Counted from the first letter of the stretch, positions 7,506-14,976 are shown. The stretch: 19,177 bases of DNA from Candidatus Poseidonia sp. (GCA_023254365.1 JALRLQ010000013.1:8896-28072), one strand, 5' to 3'. Translations and numbers: made by a program. Notes: a model not told the origin generated them from the letters alone.

Positions 7506-9197
7506 TCAGTTTGAAAACTCGGCTCGCCCCCACCGGCGGTCCATCAACTTCCACAACACCGCAGAGGCGAAGATCAACCCAATCGAGATGGCAATCATGC
7601 CCATGTACCCTTGCTGAACCATCGTCTCGTCGTACATTTGGGCCGTGGCAGCCAGGCCGTCTTGACTGGCTCGCTCCCACCAATTCCCGTACAGGCTGAC
7701 GTCGCCTTGCGTGAACGACAGCAAGAACAAACCGAGGAGAGGCAGCACGGTGCCAATCCAAAACCACACCATGATCGAGGCGTCAAAAATCGCCTTGTTG
7801 GGCCTCAGGCCCATCAAAAACGCGGTCAAGGCCACGATGTAAATGGAATTGGCAAACATCACGATGATGCTCGTTGGCAGCGACGCCCATTCGTCCAACC
7901 GCCATGCCATGAGCACGATGAAAATCAGTGAAATCCACGAGGTGGCAAGGAAATAGACCACGACTTTGGCGCGAATCAAATCGGGCACTTTCAGCGGTAA
8001 GCCGTTCATGAATTCCGGCGAATCGAGGATGGTTAACCAGGAATAGAAGTTGAAGCCGAAGAAGCCCAAGAACGGGGCATACGAGAGAAGATTGATCGGT
8101 ATGGGGGCTTCAGCAAAATCAACCAACCACGCCATGCCCAAGAGCACCAGCAAGGGGATGGCGTAGGAAACGGTCATCTTCTTGATGGCCCCGGAACGAA
8201 ACAAATCAACGAATTCTTTAGCGACAATCAGTCGAATGTGACCTCGGCCCAAGAACCGCAGTCGTCCATACATCGGGGTGAGAAGGTCCCCTCGCTCGAC
8301 GACGCTCACGTCGAAGTCATCCAAAATCAACAAGGAGGCAATCAAACCGATGCTCAGGGACAAGACCAATCCAAGCACGATGGCAAGCCCGCTTTGGCTT
8401 GCTTGCGCTGCCAACCCCCAAAGCAACAGGTCGGCGGGAAGAAGACCAATACCGACCGCCACGCCCAACGCCACGACGAGCACGGGCCCTACCACCGTGA
8501 AGGGCCGACCACGCAACCACAGCGAAGAGGCAAGGAACGAAAGAGCCAGGCCCTGACCCAACGTGGTGGCCATGGCCAGCCACGTCCACGGCAAGGAGCT
8601 CCAAAGCAAAGGCGTTCGAATCCCAGCAACGCCGTCGAGGAGAATACCCAGTGCCATACCGCTGATGATGGGTGTCAAAATGAGCAAGACATAGAACAAC
8701 AAGTCCTTGACAAAATAAGCGAAATGGGCCATGGAATTGGGCAGCGGTTGCAATGCTGGGGCCGCCAGAAGGTAATTTTTGGTGCCGGTTCGCCGAACGA
8801 TGGCATCTCGCCCCATGAACGCAAAGGTGCCCATGCCCAAGGAGAACATGAACATCGGAAGGTGCAGAGCAAACCGGAGTTCTTGCCAGGTGAACGTTTT
8901 GGAATCGATGTCCGACGTTTGGGCGGTCGAATCACCAACGAGAAATTGCAACCCGATGGTGGAGATGGCGGTGACGAGGGTCAACAGAAGCGGGAAGAGA
9001 ACCATCTGCCGTTTTTTTGCGAATTCAACGCTCTTTCGTGCCTCCTCAACAAACATCACCCGGAAGGTTGCGGAAAAGGAAGCCCATCCACGTAACGGTT
9101 CGTTGAGGGAGGTCCCATGGGCGGTGGTGCCCAGCGTCGATGCATCATCGAAGACATCGTCCGTCCACGGACGAGATTCGATGAAGGATTCGCCCAT
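7506..9197 (-). CDS. ABC exporter permease, about 12 membrane helices
   Basis: 563 residues. An N-terminal cytoplasmic stretch of about 65 residues is followed by about twelve hydrophobic segments, the first beginning MVLFPLLLTLVTAISTIGL, arranged as two sets of about six separated by a cytoplasmic linker with DDFDVSVVERGDLL. This fits an ABC-2 type export permease in which two half-permeases are fused. No solute-binding protein is encoded nearby, which also fits export. Substrate unknown. Two starts are possible: the ATG at 9203 overlaps the ATPase stop by four bases (ATGA), and the ATG at 9197 lies seven bases after a GGAGG site (9205-9209). The second is preferred on spacing; the difference is two residues. 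Tight coupling to the ATPase gene makes these one exporter. Confidence 0.85.
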   Translation of the reverse strand: MGESFIESRPWTDDVFDDASTLGTTAHGTSLNEPLRGWASFSATFRVMFVEEARKSVEFAKKRQMVLFPLLLTLVTAISTIGLQFLVGDSTAQTSDIDSKTFTWQELRFALHLPMFMFSLGMGTFAFMGRDAIVRRTGTKNYLLAAPALQPLPNSMAHFAYFVKDLLFYVLLILTPIISGMALGILLDGVAGIRTPLLWSSLPWTWLAMATTLGQGLALSFLASSLWLRGRPFTVVGPVLVVALGVAVGIGLLPADLLLWGLAAQASQSGLAIVLGLVLSLSIGLIASLLILDDFDVSVVERGDLLTPMYGRLRFLGRGHIRLIVAKEFVDLFRSGAIKKMTVSYAIPLLVLLGMAWLVDFAEAPIPINLLSYAPFLGFFGFNFYSWLTILDSPEFMNGLPLKVPDLIRAKVVVYFLATSWISLIFIVLMAWRLDEWASLPTSIIVMFANSIYIVALTAFLMGLRPNKAIFDASIMVWFWIGTVLPLLGLFLLSFTQGDVSLYGNWWERASQDGLAATAQMYDETMVQQGYMGMIAISIGLIFASAVLWKLMDRRWGRAEFSN

Positions 9198-9199
9198 GC

Positions 9200-9985
9200 T
9201 CATTCCTCCGAATCGTCCACCACGCCTTCGTCGCTGAGCCGTTCAACGTCTTCGATGGACCGACCTACAAGGCGAATGAACACGTCCTCAAGCGTCTCGT
9301 CCGGCGTTTGTTTCAGACCTTTGACCGTTCCTGCAGCGAGCACTTTCCCATCGTTGATGATGGCCATGCGATTGCACATGCGTTCGGCCATCTCGAGCAC
9401 GTGTGAACAGAGGAAAATGGTCCCTCCTCCCGCCACGTGGTCGAGCAGCCATTCCCTGCACTTCCGCTGATAGATAGGGTCCAAATTGGCGAAGGGTTCG
9501 TCCAAAAACAGCAGTTTTGGTTTGTGAATAAACGCACTGGCGAGCATCACTTTCTGCCGCTGGCCCTTCGAGAGATCTTTGCACATCGTGTCTCGTTTTT
9601 CCTGGAGACCAAACCATTCCAGCCAGTGTTCAACCTTGGCGTTCATGTCCTCTACCCCGCGAAGTCGCGCCACGAACTCAAGGAACTCAACCGGTGTGAG
9701 AAACGAAGGAGGGGATTCCGATTCAGGGACAATGCCGATGTTCGCCTTGACCTTTTGTGGGTCTTCAACGGCGTTAACGCCCAGCACCTCAATGCGGCCT
9801 TTGCTCGGACGAAGTTGGCCTGTGAGGAGTTTGATGAAGGTCGATTTTCCCGCACCGTTGGGCCCAAACACACCGAAAAATTCCCCAGCATGAACTTCGA
9901 CGTTCAGCGGATGGAGAGCGATGAAATCGCCGTATTTTTTGGCCATGTCCTTGGCGCTGACCATCGGCCCTTGTTCGCCAGTCAT
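9200..9985 (-). CDS. ABC transporter ATP-binding protein
   Basis: 261 residues from the ATG at 9985. Walker A GPNGAGKS (41-48), ABC signature LSKGQ (138-142), Walker B LLFLDEP with catalytic Glu163, D-loop NLD and H-loop His185 in LCSHVLE are all present, so it is a complete, probably active nucleotide-binding domain of the ABC-2/CcmA-like export class. It ends in an acidic tail of about 25 residues. The open frame extends about 110 residues further upstream, but that part lies antisense to the enoyl-CoA hydratase gene and looks non-coding, so I reject it. The internal ATG at 9964 is a weaker alternative. It overlaps or abuts the permease gene start at 9197-9203 and is divergent from the enoyl-CoA hydratase gene. 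Confidence 0.92.
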   Translation of the reverse strand: MTGEQGPMVSAKDMAKKYGDFIALHPLNVEVHAGEFFGVFGPNGAGKSTFIKLLTGQLRPSKGRIEVLGVNAVEDPQKVKANIGIVPESESPPSFLTPVEFLEFVARLRGVEDMNAKVEHWLEWFGLQEKRDTMCKDLSKGQRQKVMLASAFIHKPKLLFLDEPFANLDPIYQRKCREWLLDHVAGGGTIFLCSHVLEMAERMCNRMAIINDGKVLAAGTVKGLKQTPDETLEDVFIRLVGRSIEDVERLSDEGVVDDSEE

Positions 9986-10049
9986 GGGGTGATGAGGTGG
10001 CTGGTTGATTTGATACCTTGCTTCACCCTCATTGGCGGCGGGCGATGAG

Positions 10050-10922
10050 ATGAAGAAGAGGGACCCGTTCAGTCGGGCCATGAACCCACCGCAAAGCGAC
10101 GTGACCACCGTTGAACTCCATCCGATCAGCGAGGAGAGTGACCTCGGTTCATTTGCTTGCTTCACCATCAACCGGCCTGACAAATTGAACGCATTGAACG
10201 CTGAGGTCATGGATGCGCTCAAGGCCGTTTGTGCTTGGATGGAAACCGCCGATGATGTTCGCGTGTTGGTGGTGACCGGGGCACCGCCCAACCCGCCTCC
10301 AGAAGGGAAGCGAGCCAAGCCTCACGCCTTTGTGGCGGGTGCGGACATCACAGAATTTGCCGGTGCGGGCAGCGAGGAAATTCGAGTTAAGTTCAGCGAT
10401 AACGCCGTTGAGGCCCTGTGGAACCTCAGCAAACCAACCATCGCCATGGTGGACGGTTTCGCCCTCGGCGGTGGGTGTGAAGTGGCCTGCTCGTGCGATG
10501 TTCGAATCGCCAGTGACCGTTCCACCTTTGGCACGCCGGAAATCAACCTCGGTTTGATTCCAGGGTACGGCGCCACCCAACGTTTGGAACGATTGGTCGG
10601 TTACGGCAAGGCCCACGAGATGATCATGACCGGCGACATGGTGCCCGCAGAGGAAGCCCACCGCATTGGTTTGGTCAATCACGTCGTGGCGCCTGAGGAG
10701 TTGGAAGCCACTGTCTTCGGCATGGCACGCCGAATCGGAAGCAAATCATCCCACGCCCTGCGCGTGGGCAAGCACACCGTTCGAGCAGCCCTGGACGAAG
10801 GATTGACCGATGGTGTTGCCATCGAAGCCGACGCCTTTGCCGACCTCTTCGACAGCGAAGACAAGGAAATCGGCGTCCAGGCCTTCATCAACCGTGAGAC
10901 GGCGCAATGGAAGCATCGCTAA
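10050..10922 (+). CDS. Enoyl-CoA hydratase/isomerase family protein
   Basis: 290 residues; crotonase fold, hydrating trans-2-enoyl-CoA in fatty acid or related acyl-CoA breakdown. The oxyanion-hole segments AFVAGADITEF (about 93-103) and DGFALGGGCEVACSCDVRIA (about 135-154) are intact, and both catalytic glutamates are present: Glu144 in GGGCE and Glu164 in TPEINLGLIPGYGATQRL. A proline-rich loop (PPNPPPEGKRAKP, about 79-91) before the first oxyanion strand is longer than usual. Start choice is uncertain: ATG 10050 is taken, ATG 10080 would drop ten residues and TTG 10032 would add six; none has a strong ribosome binding site. Divergent from the ABC ATPase gene. No acyl-CoA dehydrogenase or thiolase lies nearby, so the pathway is not fixed. 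Confidence 0.9.
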   Translation: MKKRDPFSRAMNPPQSDVTTVELHPISEESDLGSFACFTINRPDKLNALNAEVMDALKAVCAWMETADDVRVLVVTGAPPNPPPEGKRAKPHAFVAGADITEFAGAGSEEIRVKFSDNAVEALWNLSKPTIAMVDGFALGGGCEVACSCDVRIASDRSTFGTPEINLGLIPGYGATQRLERLVGYGKAHEMIMTGDMVPAEEAHRIGLVNHVVAPEELEATVFGMARRIGSKSSHALRVGKHTVRAALDEGLTDGVAIEADAFADLFDSEDKEIGVQAFINRETAQWKHR

Positions 10923-10965
10923 CCTTGTGTCGACCTCAAAACATCTCGAGCCTGTCGGCCGAGGT

Positions 10966-10988
10966 GAGGGGGCGCCATTGCCCCCCTC
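10966..10988. other. GC-rich hairpin between convergent genes
   Basis: GAGGGGG and CCCCCTC form a perfect seven-base-pair stem around a nine-base loop, in the 110-base gap between the 3' ends of the enoyl-CoA hydratase gene (stop at 10922) and the basic orphan gene (stop at 11033). There is no adjoining T-run, so it does not look like a canonical archaeal terminator. It may act as a 3'-end RNA stabiliser or as a roadblock for either transcript. The rest of the gap holds only a short direct repeat of GTCCGG near 10991-11008. Confidence 0.4.
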
Positions 10989-11032
10989 TTGTCCGGAAGT
11001 GTGTCCGGCCACGGTCTTGTCTGCGGTAGAAA

Positions 11033-11449
11033 TCAACCCGTTGTACGAATGTTCTGAACGGTCAGATACTGTCGAAAGTGCGCCATGTGGCGTCGGTATT
11101 TGGCCGCAAACCAGGGCTGAATCACGATGATGTCGGGTCTCAGCGTCACCGGGTCGTGTGCCCTCACTGGATGTTGCATCAGTTCCTTCAGCATGGCTTG
11201 GTTTTTTTCATCAAGAGCAACCTGATCGGCGCAGCAAGGCTTGCTCACCCGAGGTGGTTGTTTCACAACGACATCTGGTTTCTCGGATGGTTCGTTGGCC
11301 TTGTTATCACGTGCGATTTTCGCTCGCATGGCTCGCTTTTTCGCCAGCACATGTGGCTTGAGCTCTTGGCGCCCCGTTGCGGGGTTGAACCAATAATCGC
11401 TGTTCCTTTTCGTACTCCGTTTTTTCCTACCTTTCCTAGGTTTTCCCAT
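11033..11449 (-). CDS. Small basic protein of unknown function, with structured leader
   Basis: 138 residues; family not recognised. The N-terminal half is extremely basic (MGKPRKGRKKRSTKRNSDYW, then KKRAMRAKIARDNK near 37-50), which suggests binding to RNA, DNA or the ribosome. A CC pair sits near residue 72 and the C-terminal third contains a Trp/Tyr/Arg/His-rich stretch (IVIQPWFAAKYRRHMAHFRQ, about 111-130). No signal peptide or membrane helix. That it is a real gene is supported by an ATG at 11449 with GGAGG seven bases upstream (11457-11461), a TATA element matching the consensus upstream and an open frame unlike the antisense shadows around it. It stands alone, facing away from the hydratase gene. 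The leader could be an autoregulatory site for this protein (inference). Confidence 0.75.
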   Translation of the reverse strand: MGKPRKGRKKRSTKRNSDYWFNPATGRQELKPHVLAKKRAMRAKIARDNKANEPSEKPDVVVKQPPRVSKPCCADQVALDEKNQAMLKELMQHPVRAHDPVTLRPDIIVIQPWFAAKYRRHMAHFRQYLTVQNIRTTG

Positions 11450-11570
11450 TTTTTATCCTCCAATTTTCCTTAGCAGAATCGTCGAGCGATTCCGCCTAAT
11501 GGTGTGCTAAATCACCAAATTGGAGGAAGGGATTATTGCATTACGAAGGCTCCTCAAGTACGCTGTCTCG
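11450..11570 (-). promoter_or_regulatory. Structured 5' leader with Shine-Dalgarno-masking helix (candidate RNA switch)
   Basis: In the predicted mRNA the segment TCCTCCAATTT (11527 down to 11517) is a perfect 11-base complement of AAATTGGAGGA (11466 down to 11456), which contains the GGAGG ribosome binding site of the gene starting at 11449. This outer helix encloses two further stems: GGTG/CACC with an eight-base loop (11516-11501), and a 12-base-pair stem with one bulge and one G-U pair around the loop CTCGA (11499-11470). Together they would form a compact three-way junction with linkers of 0, 1 and 3 bases. Upstream, CTTGAGGAG (11558-11550) can pair with the masking arm instead (TTGAGGA with TCCTCCAA, one bulge), offering a competing open state. 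The pairings are read directly from the sequence; a regulatory role is inferred. Confidence 0.6.
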
Positions 11571-11591
11571 ATATTATTTTTCACCCCACCC

Positions 11592-11599
11592 TATATAAA
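11592..11599 (-). promoter_or_regulatory. Strong TATA box (TTTATATA) for the basic orphan gene
   Basis: The minus strand reads CCCTTTATATAGGG. TTTATATA is the archaeal TATA consensus and lies in the 181-base gap between the unknown acidic protein gene and the basic orphan gene. Transcription would begin about 25 bases downstream, near 11570, giving a leader of about 120 bases. The box is nearly palindromic, so direction rests on context: the only gene starting downstream is the one at 11449 on the minus strand, whereas a plus transcript would run antisense into the gene ending at 11631. Confidence 0.6.
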
Positions 11600-11630
11600 G
11601 GGCGCATAGGGACTCCCGCTCAGCAGGCAA

Positions 11631-12536
11631 TCAGTTGTTCATTTCATCTCGCAGAGCCGAGAGTGCCGAGCTGGCAGCGGGAAGTGGAGGAAGGGCCAAC
11701 GGGAGGCCGTCTGGGCCAATCAGCGGCGGGAGTTCTTTGCCGTCTGGGCCGATGAGCACGGGGGCCTCAGGTTGTTTTGGCCCAACCGCTTCAAAGCCAA
11801 CATCAAGGGGCAGACGGAGTTTGAGGATTCGTCCTTCATCGATGCGGACGAACGTGGCACCGTACACGTGACCAGGAGCGGGGTGTTCTGGTTCATCCAG
11901 CACCGTGTGACCGTGCCCGGGTGTCTGCAGCAAGGCGACGAGGTCTTCACCCGAAGCGTGTTCTTCCCACATGCGGGCGGTGGAGGCGCGAATATCAGCA
12001 AGTTGACCCATGCGGCGACGCTTGATGCGCTCTCGAATGGCCTCATGGCGCTCGCGTCGGTCGCTGACCGTCAGTTCGATATCAGCGTCTTCAACGGACT
12101 CCGGGCTCACGTCCACCACGTATTCACCGGCGACATGCACGTCTTCGATCTCCACCTCAACCTCGACTTCAACATCGTCGGCCAAGGCCTCGGCTTGAGC
12201 GGCTTCAGCAGCGGCGATCTTGGCTAATTTTCGTTCACGGAGCGTTGCACCGTCCAGCGAATCTGCGGTCACGGGTGCAGGAAGATCATCCTCTTCCTCC
12301 TCTGGTTCTGCGTCCTCGGTTTCAACGGCGGCAACGGCCTGTGTTGGCGACGGGCGAGAACGCCGTGGTCGAGACGGTTGCGCAGTGGAACCGAGATTGA
12401 CCCACAAAAAGGCAAGAAGCGCCATCCCAGCGACGAAACCCCACTTGGCTTCCTCGGTTAACTGGCCCACGGTGAGCAGGTAGAACCCAAGGGTGCTGAC
12501 AAACAGCAAACCCACGGCGGTCCTTGCAAAACCCAT
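11631..12536 (-). CDS. Membrane-anchored acidic protein of unknown function
   Basis: 301 residues from the ATG at 12536; a TTG at 12554 would add six. Not recognised. Two hydrophobic segments (about 5-22 and 30-47) form an N-terminal hairpin anchor. After it come a short basic patch (RPRRSRPSP), a strongly acidic region (EDAEPEEEEDD and VEVEVEVEIEDV), a charged helical stretch rich in Arg and Glu (about 157-190, SDRRERHEAIRERIKRRR) and a compact C-terminal part that may bind a ligand. The end is proline-rich and carries the motif LIGPDG twice, ten residues apart. The large domain is probably cytoplasmic, given its charge and lack of sequons. It follows the RdgB gene by 55 bases on the same strand, so it is probably co-transcribed, but no functional link is evident. 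Confidence 0.72.
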   Translation of the reverse strand: MGFARTAVGLLFVSTLGFYLLTVGQLTEEAKWGFVAGMALLAFLWVNLGSTAQPSRPRRSRPSPTQAVAAVETEDAEPEEEEDDLPAPVTADSLDGATLRERKLAKIAAAEAAQAEALADDVEVEVEVEIEDVHVAGEYVVDVSPESVEDADIELTVSDRRERHEAIRERIKRRRMGQLADIRASTARMWEEHASGEDLVALLQTPGHGHTVLDEPEHPAPGHVYGATFVRIDEGRILKLRLPLDVGFEAVGPKQPEAPVLIGPDGKELPPLIGPDGLPLALPPLPAASSALSALRDEMNN

Positions 12537-12591
12537 GGCACTCGTGCATTCCAATCGCTGATGCTTTATGACGGTGATGGAGAACCAAGGA

Positions 12592-13260
12592 TTAGGCTTG
12601 CTCCGAACGGTTTGGCAGTTGTGTCAACAGGTCTTCGAGGGCTCGTCGTCGGTGACTGAACCGATGCTTCGTCGCGACATCAACCTCGCCGAACGTCTTT
12701 CCGTGGGTGCTGAGTTCACCCATTTCTCCCGGCGAGCATGCGTTTCCAGCGGCATCCAAATCAGCAGGGACAAACACCGGGTCGTAGCCAAATCCCGCGT
12801 CGCCTCGAACCTCCTCGGCGATGGAACCAGGGCATGCTCCAACACCTGTGACGATGTCCTTTCCGTCCCACATGACGGCGACGGCCTTGAAGGAGGCAGA
12901 ACGCAAGCGCTTTGCCTGAACGGGATCTTCGCTTTGCAGATGGGAAAGCAACCTCAACACCCCAAGGCATCCAACGGTTTCGTAAACGTAGGATGAATAC
13001 ACGCCGGGAAACCCGTTCAAGGCATCGACAAACAAGCCTGCATCCTCAACCAAGAGCATTGACGATGGCGTGGGAGCGTGGTGTTTGGCCTGCTCAATTT
13101 TCGCCAATGCAACGGCGTGAAGGTCGCTGGCCTGAGGTTCAACCACATCGCCGCCATCCAGCTTCAACTGACGTACTTCGTACCCAAACGGCGCAAAATG
13201 ATGGGCTGCTTCCTCCACTTTTCCTGTGTTGCCGGTCAAAAACCAAACGATGTTGTCCAT
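12592..13260 (-). CDS. rdgB: XTP/dITP pyrophosphatase, RdgB/HAM1 family
   Basis: 222 residues. Hydrolyses non-canonical purine nucleoside triphosphates (ITP, dITP, XTP) to monophosphates, keeping them out of DNA and RNA. Family landmarks are all present: TGNTGKVEEA (9-18) near the N-terminus, VEDAGLFVDALNGFPGVYSS (71-90), which carries the catalytic acidic residue (the family's DSGL reads DAGL here), GFGYDPVF (157-164) and SHRRRAL (202-208). Loops in the middle and after GYDPVF are somewhat longer than in the usual archaeal enzyme of about 190 residues. The start is placed at the ATG at 13260 because homologous sequence begins there; the frame extends 26 codons further without family similarity. 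Divergent from crcB, 102 bases away; I see no convincing TATA box in the gap. Confidence 0.93.
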   Translation of the reverse strand: MDNIVWFLTGNTGKVEEAAHHFAPFGYEVRQLKLDGGDVVEPQASDLHAVALAKIEQAKHHAPTPSSMLLVEDAGLFVDALNGFPGVYSSYVYETVGCLGVLRLLSHLQSEDPVQAKRLRSASFKAVAVMWDGKDIVTGVGACPGSIAEEVRGDAGFGYDPVFVPADLDAAGNACSPGEMGELSTHGKTFGEVDVATKHRFSHRRRALEDLLTQLPNRSEQA

Positions 13261-13362
13261 GGCAACGGGACATGAACGGGGCATATGACCCTGCCCCCAA
13301 ATCTCCGCAGACGACGTCTTTTCGTGAAGTACCTTCAAAACAAACCATCCATAGCCTGCATC

Positions 13363-13734
13363 ATGGTATCTGACGTGGTGATGGTTGCCGTTGGCGGTGC
13401 CGTTGGGGCAGTGCTTCGCTGGTACGTGGCTGGGTCAATGGCCTCGGAAGCATTCCCCTGGGCGACGTTGACGGTGAATCTTGTTGGCTCAATCTTGCTC
13501 GGCGCATCCACCGCCTTGTTGGCAGCCAATGTCTTGACCGAACAACAGGCGCTGCTTCTCGGCGTAGGCGTGTTGGGAGGATTCACCACGCTGTCCACGT
13601 TTTCGATGGAAACCGCTCTGTTGATTGATGAGGGTCGCTGGGGGACGGTCGCCACGTACATCGGTTTCACCGGCATCGCTGCGCCCCTCTTGGCGTTGCT
13701 GAGTTGGAAGGGGACAGCGCAACTGCTGTCGTGA
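13363..13734 (+). CDS. crcB: Fluoride channel/exporter CrcB (Fluc)
   Basis: 123 residues, four membrane helices; Fluc-type channels are antiparallel dimers that let cytoplasmic fluoride leave the cell. Seen: GGAVGAVLRW (11-20), TLTVNLVGSILLG (35-47) with the conserved Asn39, and LGGFTTLSTFSMETALL (71-87) with the TTLSTF break near the central sodium site and the phenylalanine track. The start is the ATG at 13363, where family similarity begins; the open frame extends 26 codons upstream with a basic, non-family sequence that I reject. I looked for a fluoride riboswitch in the upstream gap and saw none. The stop is one base from the stop of the convergent nadA gene. Confidence 0.93.
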   Translation: MVSDVVMVAVGGAVGAVLRWYVAGSMASEAFPWATLTVNLVGSILLGASTALLAANVLTEQQALLLGVGVLGGFTTLSTFSMETALLIDEGRWGTVATYIGFTGIAAPLLALLSWKGTAQLLS

Positions 13735-13735
13735 A

Positions 13736-14890
13736 TCACTTCGGAATCGCCAGCATTCGGTTCAAGGCCAGAAGGGAACCGGCTTGGACCTCTTCGGGGA
13801 CGATGATTTGGTTTGGAATTTCGCCATCAACCAACCGTTCCAGCACGTCCATCAGGTAGGCTGGATGGATCATGTACATCGTTGAGCACGGACAAATTTC
13901 GTCATCGAGGCACTCAATGTGTTTGTCTTCATGCTCCCGTGCCAGCCGAGCCACCATGTTGATCTCGGTTCCGATGGCCACACTCGAACCGGCCGGCAAG
14001 TCTCGGACAAAATTCCGAATGTATTGCGTTGAACCGTAGGCATCAGCCAACTCGAGCGTTTGTTTCGGGCATTCGGGGTGGACGACAACGATACCGTCGG
14101 GGTGTTCGGCACGGAACGCTTCAATTTGGGCGGGCGTGAACCGTTTGTGAACAGAACAAAAGCCGTGCCAAAGAACGATTCGAGCGCCTTTCAACTCGCC
14201 CATGGCGCCGATACCTGGGGTCCATGTAGGCATGCGTTCCTCATCAATCCCCATGGCGATACCGGTGTTTCGACCAAGGTGCTGGTCCGGGAAGAAGAGC
14301 ACCGCACCCTTCTCGCCTGCGCGCTCAAAGGCCCAATTGAGCACCCCCTCAGCGTTGGACGACGTACACACAACACCTCCATGACGGCCCACGAAATCCT
14401 TCAGGTCAGCGCTGGAATTCATGTAGGTCACGGGCACCAAGTAGGCAGCGCCGTCCTCAGCAGGTTGCTCGGGATGCGGACGATGGATGGGGTCCTTCAG
14501 ACCGGACTGGACGAGAATCTCATCCCAGGCCACTTCAACCTCGCTCAAGGTAGCCATGTCGGCCATGGAGCAACCCGCACGCAGATTGGGGAGAATGACG
14601 TGCTGGCCCTCAGACGTCAAGATATCGGCGGATTCAGCCATGAAATGCACGCCGCAGAACACGATGTACTCGGCTGAAGAGGCCGCTGCTTGTTGGCTGA
14701 GCATGAACGAGTCGCCAAGAAAATCCGCATGCATCACGATGCTGTCTCGCTGGTAGTGATGGCCGAGGATGAGCAAGCGGTCTCCGAGTTGAGCCTTCAA
14801 CGCTTGAATGCGGTCAGCGATGGCTTGTTCTTCCATGGACAATGTTGTGTCCATGAAGTTGACCGAGCACATGGGGAGGGTGACGCTCAT
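13736..14890 (-). CDS. nadA: Quinolinate synthase NadA
   Basis: 384 residues. [4Fe-4S] enzyme condensing iminoaspartate with dihydroxyacetone phosphate to quinolinate in NAD synthesis. Motifs: ILGHHYQRDSIV (41-52), GDSFMLSQQAA (59-69), FCGVHFMAESADIL (78-91), AGCSMADMATL (105-115), HPECP (271-275). The likely cluster ligands are Cys107, Cys245 in WHGFCSVH, and Cys333 or Cys335 in EICPCSTMYM. Spacing between the first two is long because of an extra region at about 130-190, as in the long Bacillus-type enzyme rather than the short form of about 300 residues typical of archaea. Start at ATG 14890; in-frame ATG 14899 and TTG 14908 are alternatives. No nadB, nadC or aspartate dehydrogenase gene is in the window. 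Divergent from the Bud32 gene. Confidence 0.95.
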   Translation of the reverse strand: MSVTLPMCSVNFMDTTLSMEEQAIADRIQALKAQLGDRLLILGHHYQRDSIVMHADFLGDSFMLSQQAAASSAEYIVFCGVHFMAESADILTSEGQHVILPNLRAGCSMADMATLSEVEVAWDEILVQSGLKDPIHRPHPEQPAEDGAAYLVPVTYMNSSADLKDFVGRHGGVVCTSSNAEGVLNWAFERAGEKGAVLFFPDQHLGRNTGIAMGIDEERMPTWTPGIGAMGELKGARIVLWHGFCSVHKRFTPAQIEAFRAEHPDGIVVVHPECPKQTLELADAYGSTQYIRNFVRDLPAGSSVAIGTEINMVARLAREHEDKHIECLDDEICPCSTMYMIHPAYLMDVLERLVDGEIPNQIIVPEEVQAGSLLALNRMLAIPK

Positions 14891-14976
14891 GGGCCTCATC
14901 CCTTCCAAGCATCAACCCTTTTTCAAAGAACGGATAGGGATGAAGTTTCAAAAAGAGCCTGCCACTGGGCGGCACG

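Noticed and set aside
8238..9095. Open frame of 285 codons on the plus strand within the ABC permease gene
   Set aside because: It is antisense to a membrane protein with clear helices; its Gln/His/Arg-rich composition is typical of an antisense shadow.
9986..10318. N-terminal extension of about 110 residues to the ABC ATPase
   Set aside because: It lies antisense to the 5' part of the enoyl-CoA hydratase gene, is low-complexity in character and precedes the normal family start.
10149..10682. Open frame of 177 codons antisense to the enoyl-CoA hydratase gene
   Set aside because: The sense frame contains all the crotonase motifs; the antisense product resembles nothing and has no ribosome binding site.
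10991..11008. Short direct repeat GTCCGG in the convergent gap
   Set aside because: Two copies of six bases are expected by chance in GC-rich DNA and have no further structure.
11500..11600. Possible C/D box guide RNA or tRNA in the orphan gene leader
   Set aside because: No paired C (RUGAUGA) and D (CUGA) boxes and no cloverleaf can be found; the SD-masking fold explains the region better.
13261..13338. 26-codon N-terminal extension of RdgB
   Set aside because: Family similarity begins at MDNIVWFLTGNTGK; the extension shows none and lies in the divergent promoter gap.
13285..13362. 26-codon N-terminal extension of CrcB
   Set aside because: It is a basic, arginine-rich stretch unlike the family, and overlaps the upstream region of the divergent rdgB gene. 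CrcB starts are normally close to the first membrane helix.
13261..13362. Possible fluoride riboswitch upstream of crcB
   Set aside because: I looked for the conserved crcB-motif RNA elements and its pseudoknot pairing and found none.
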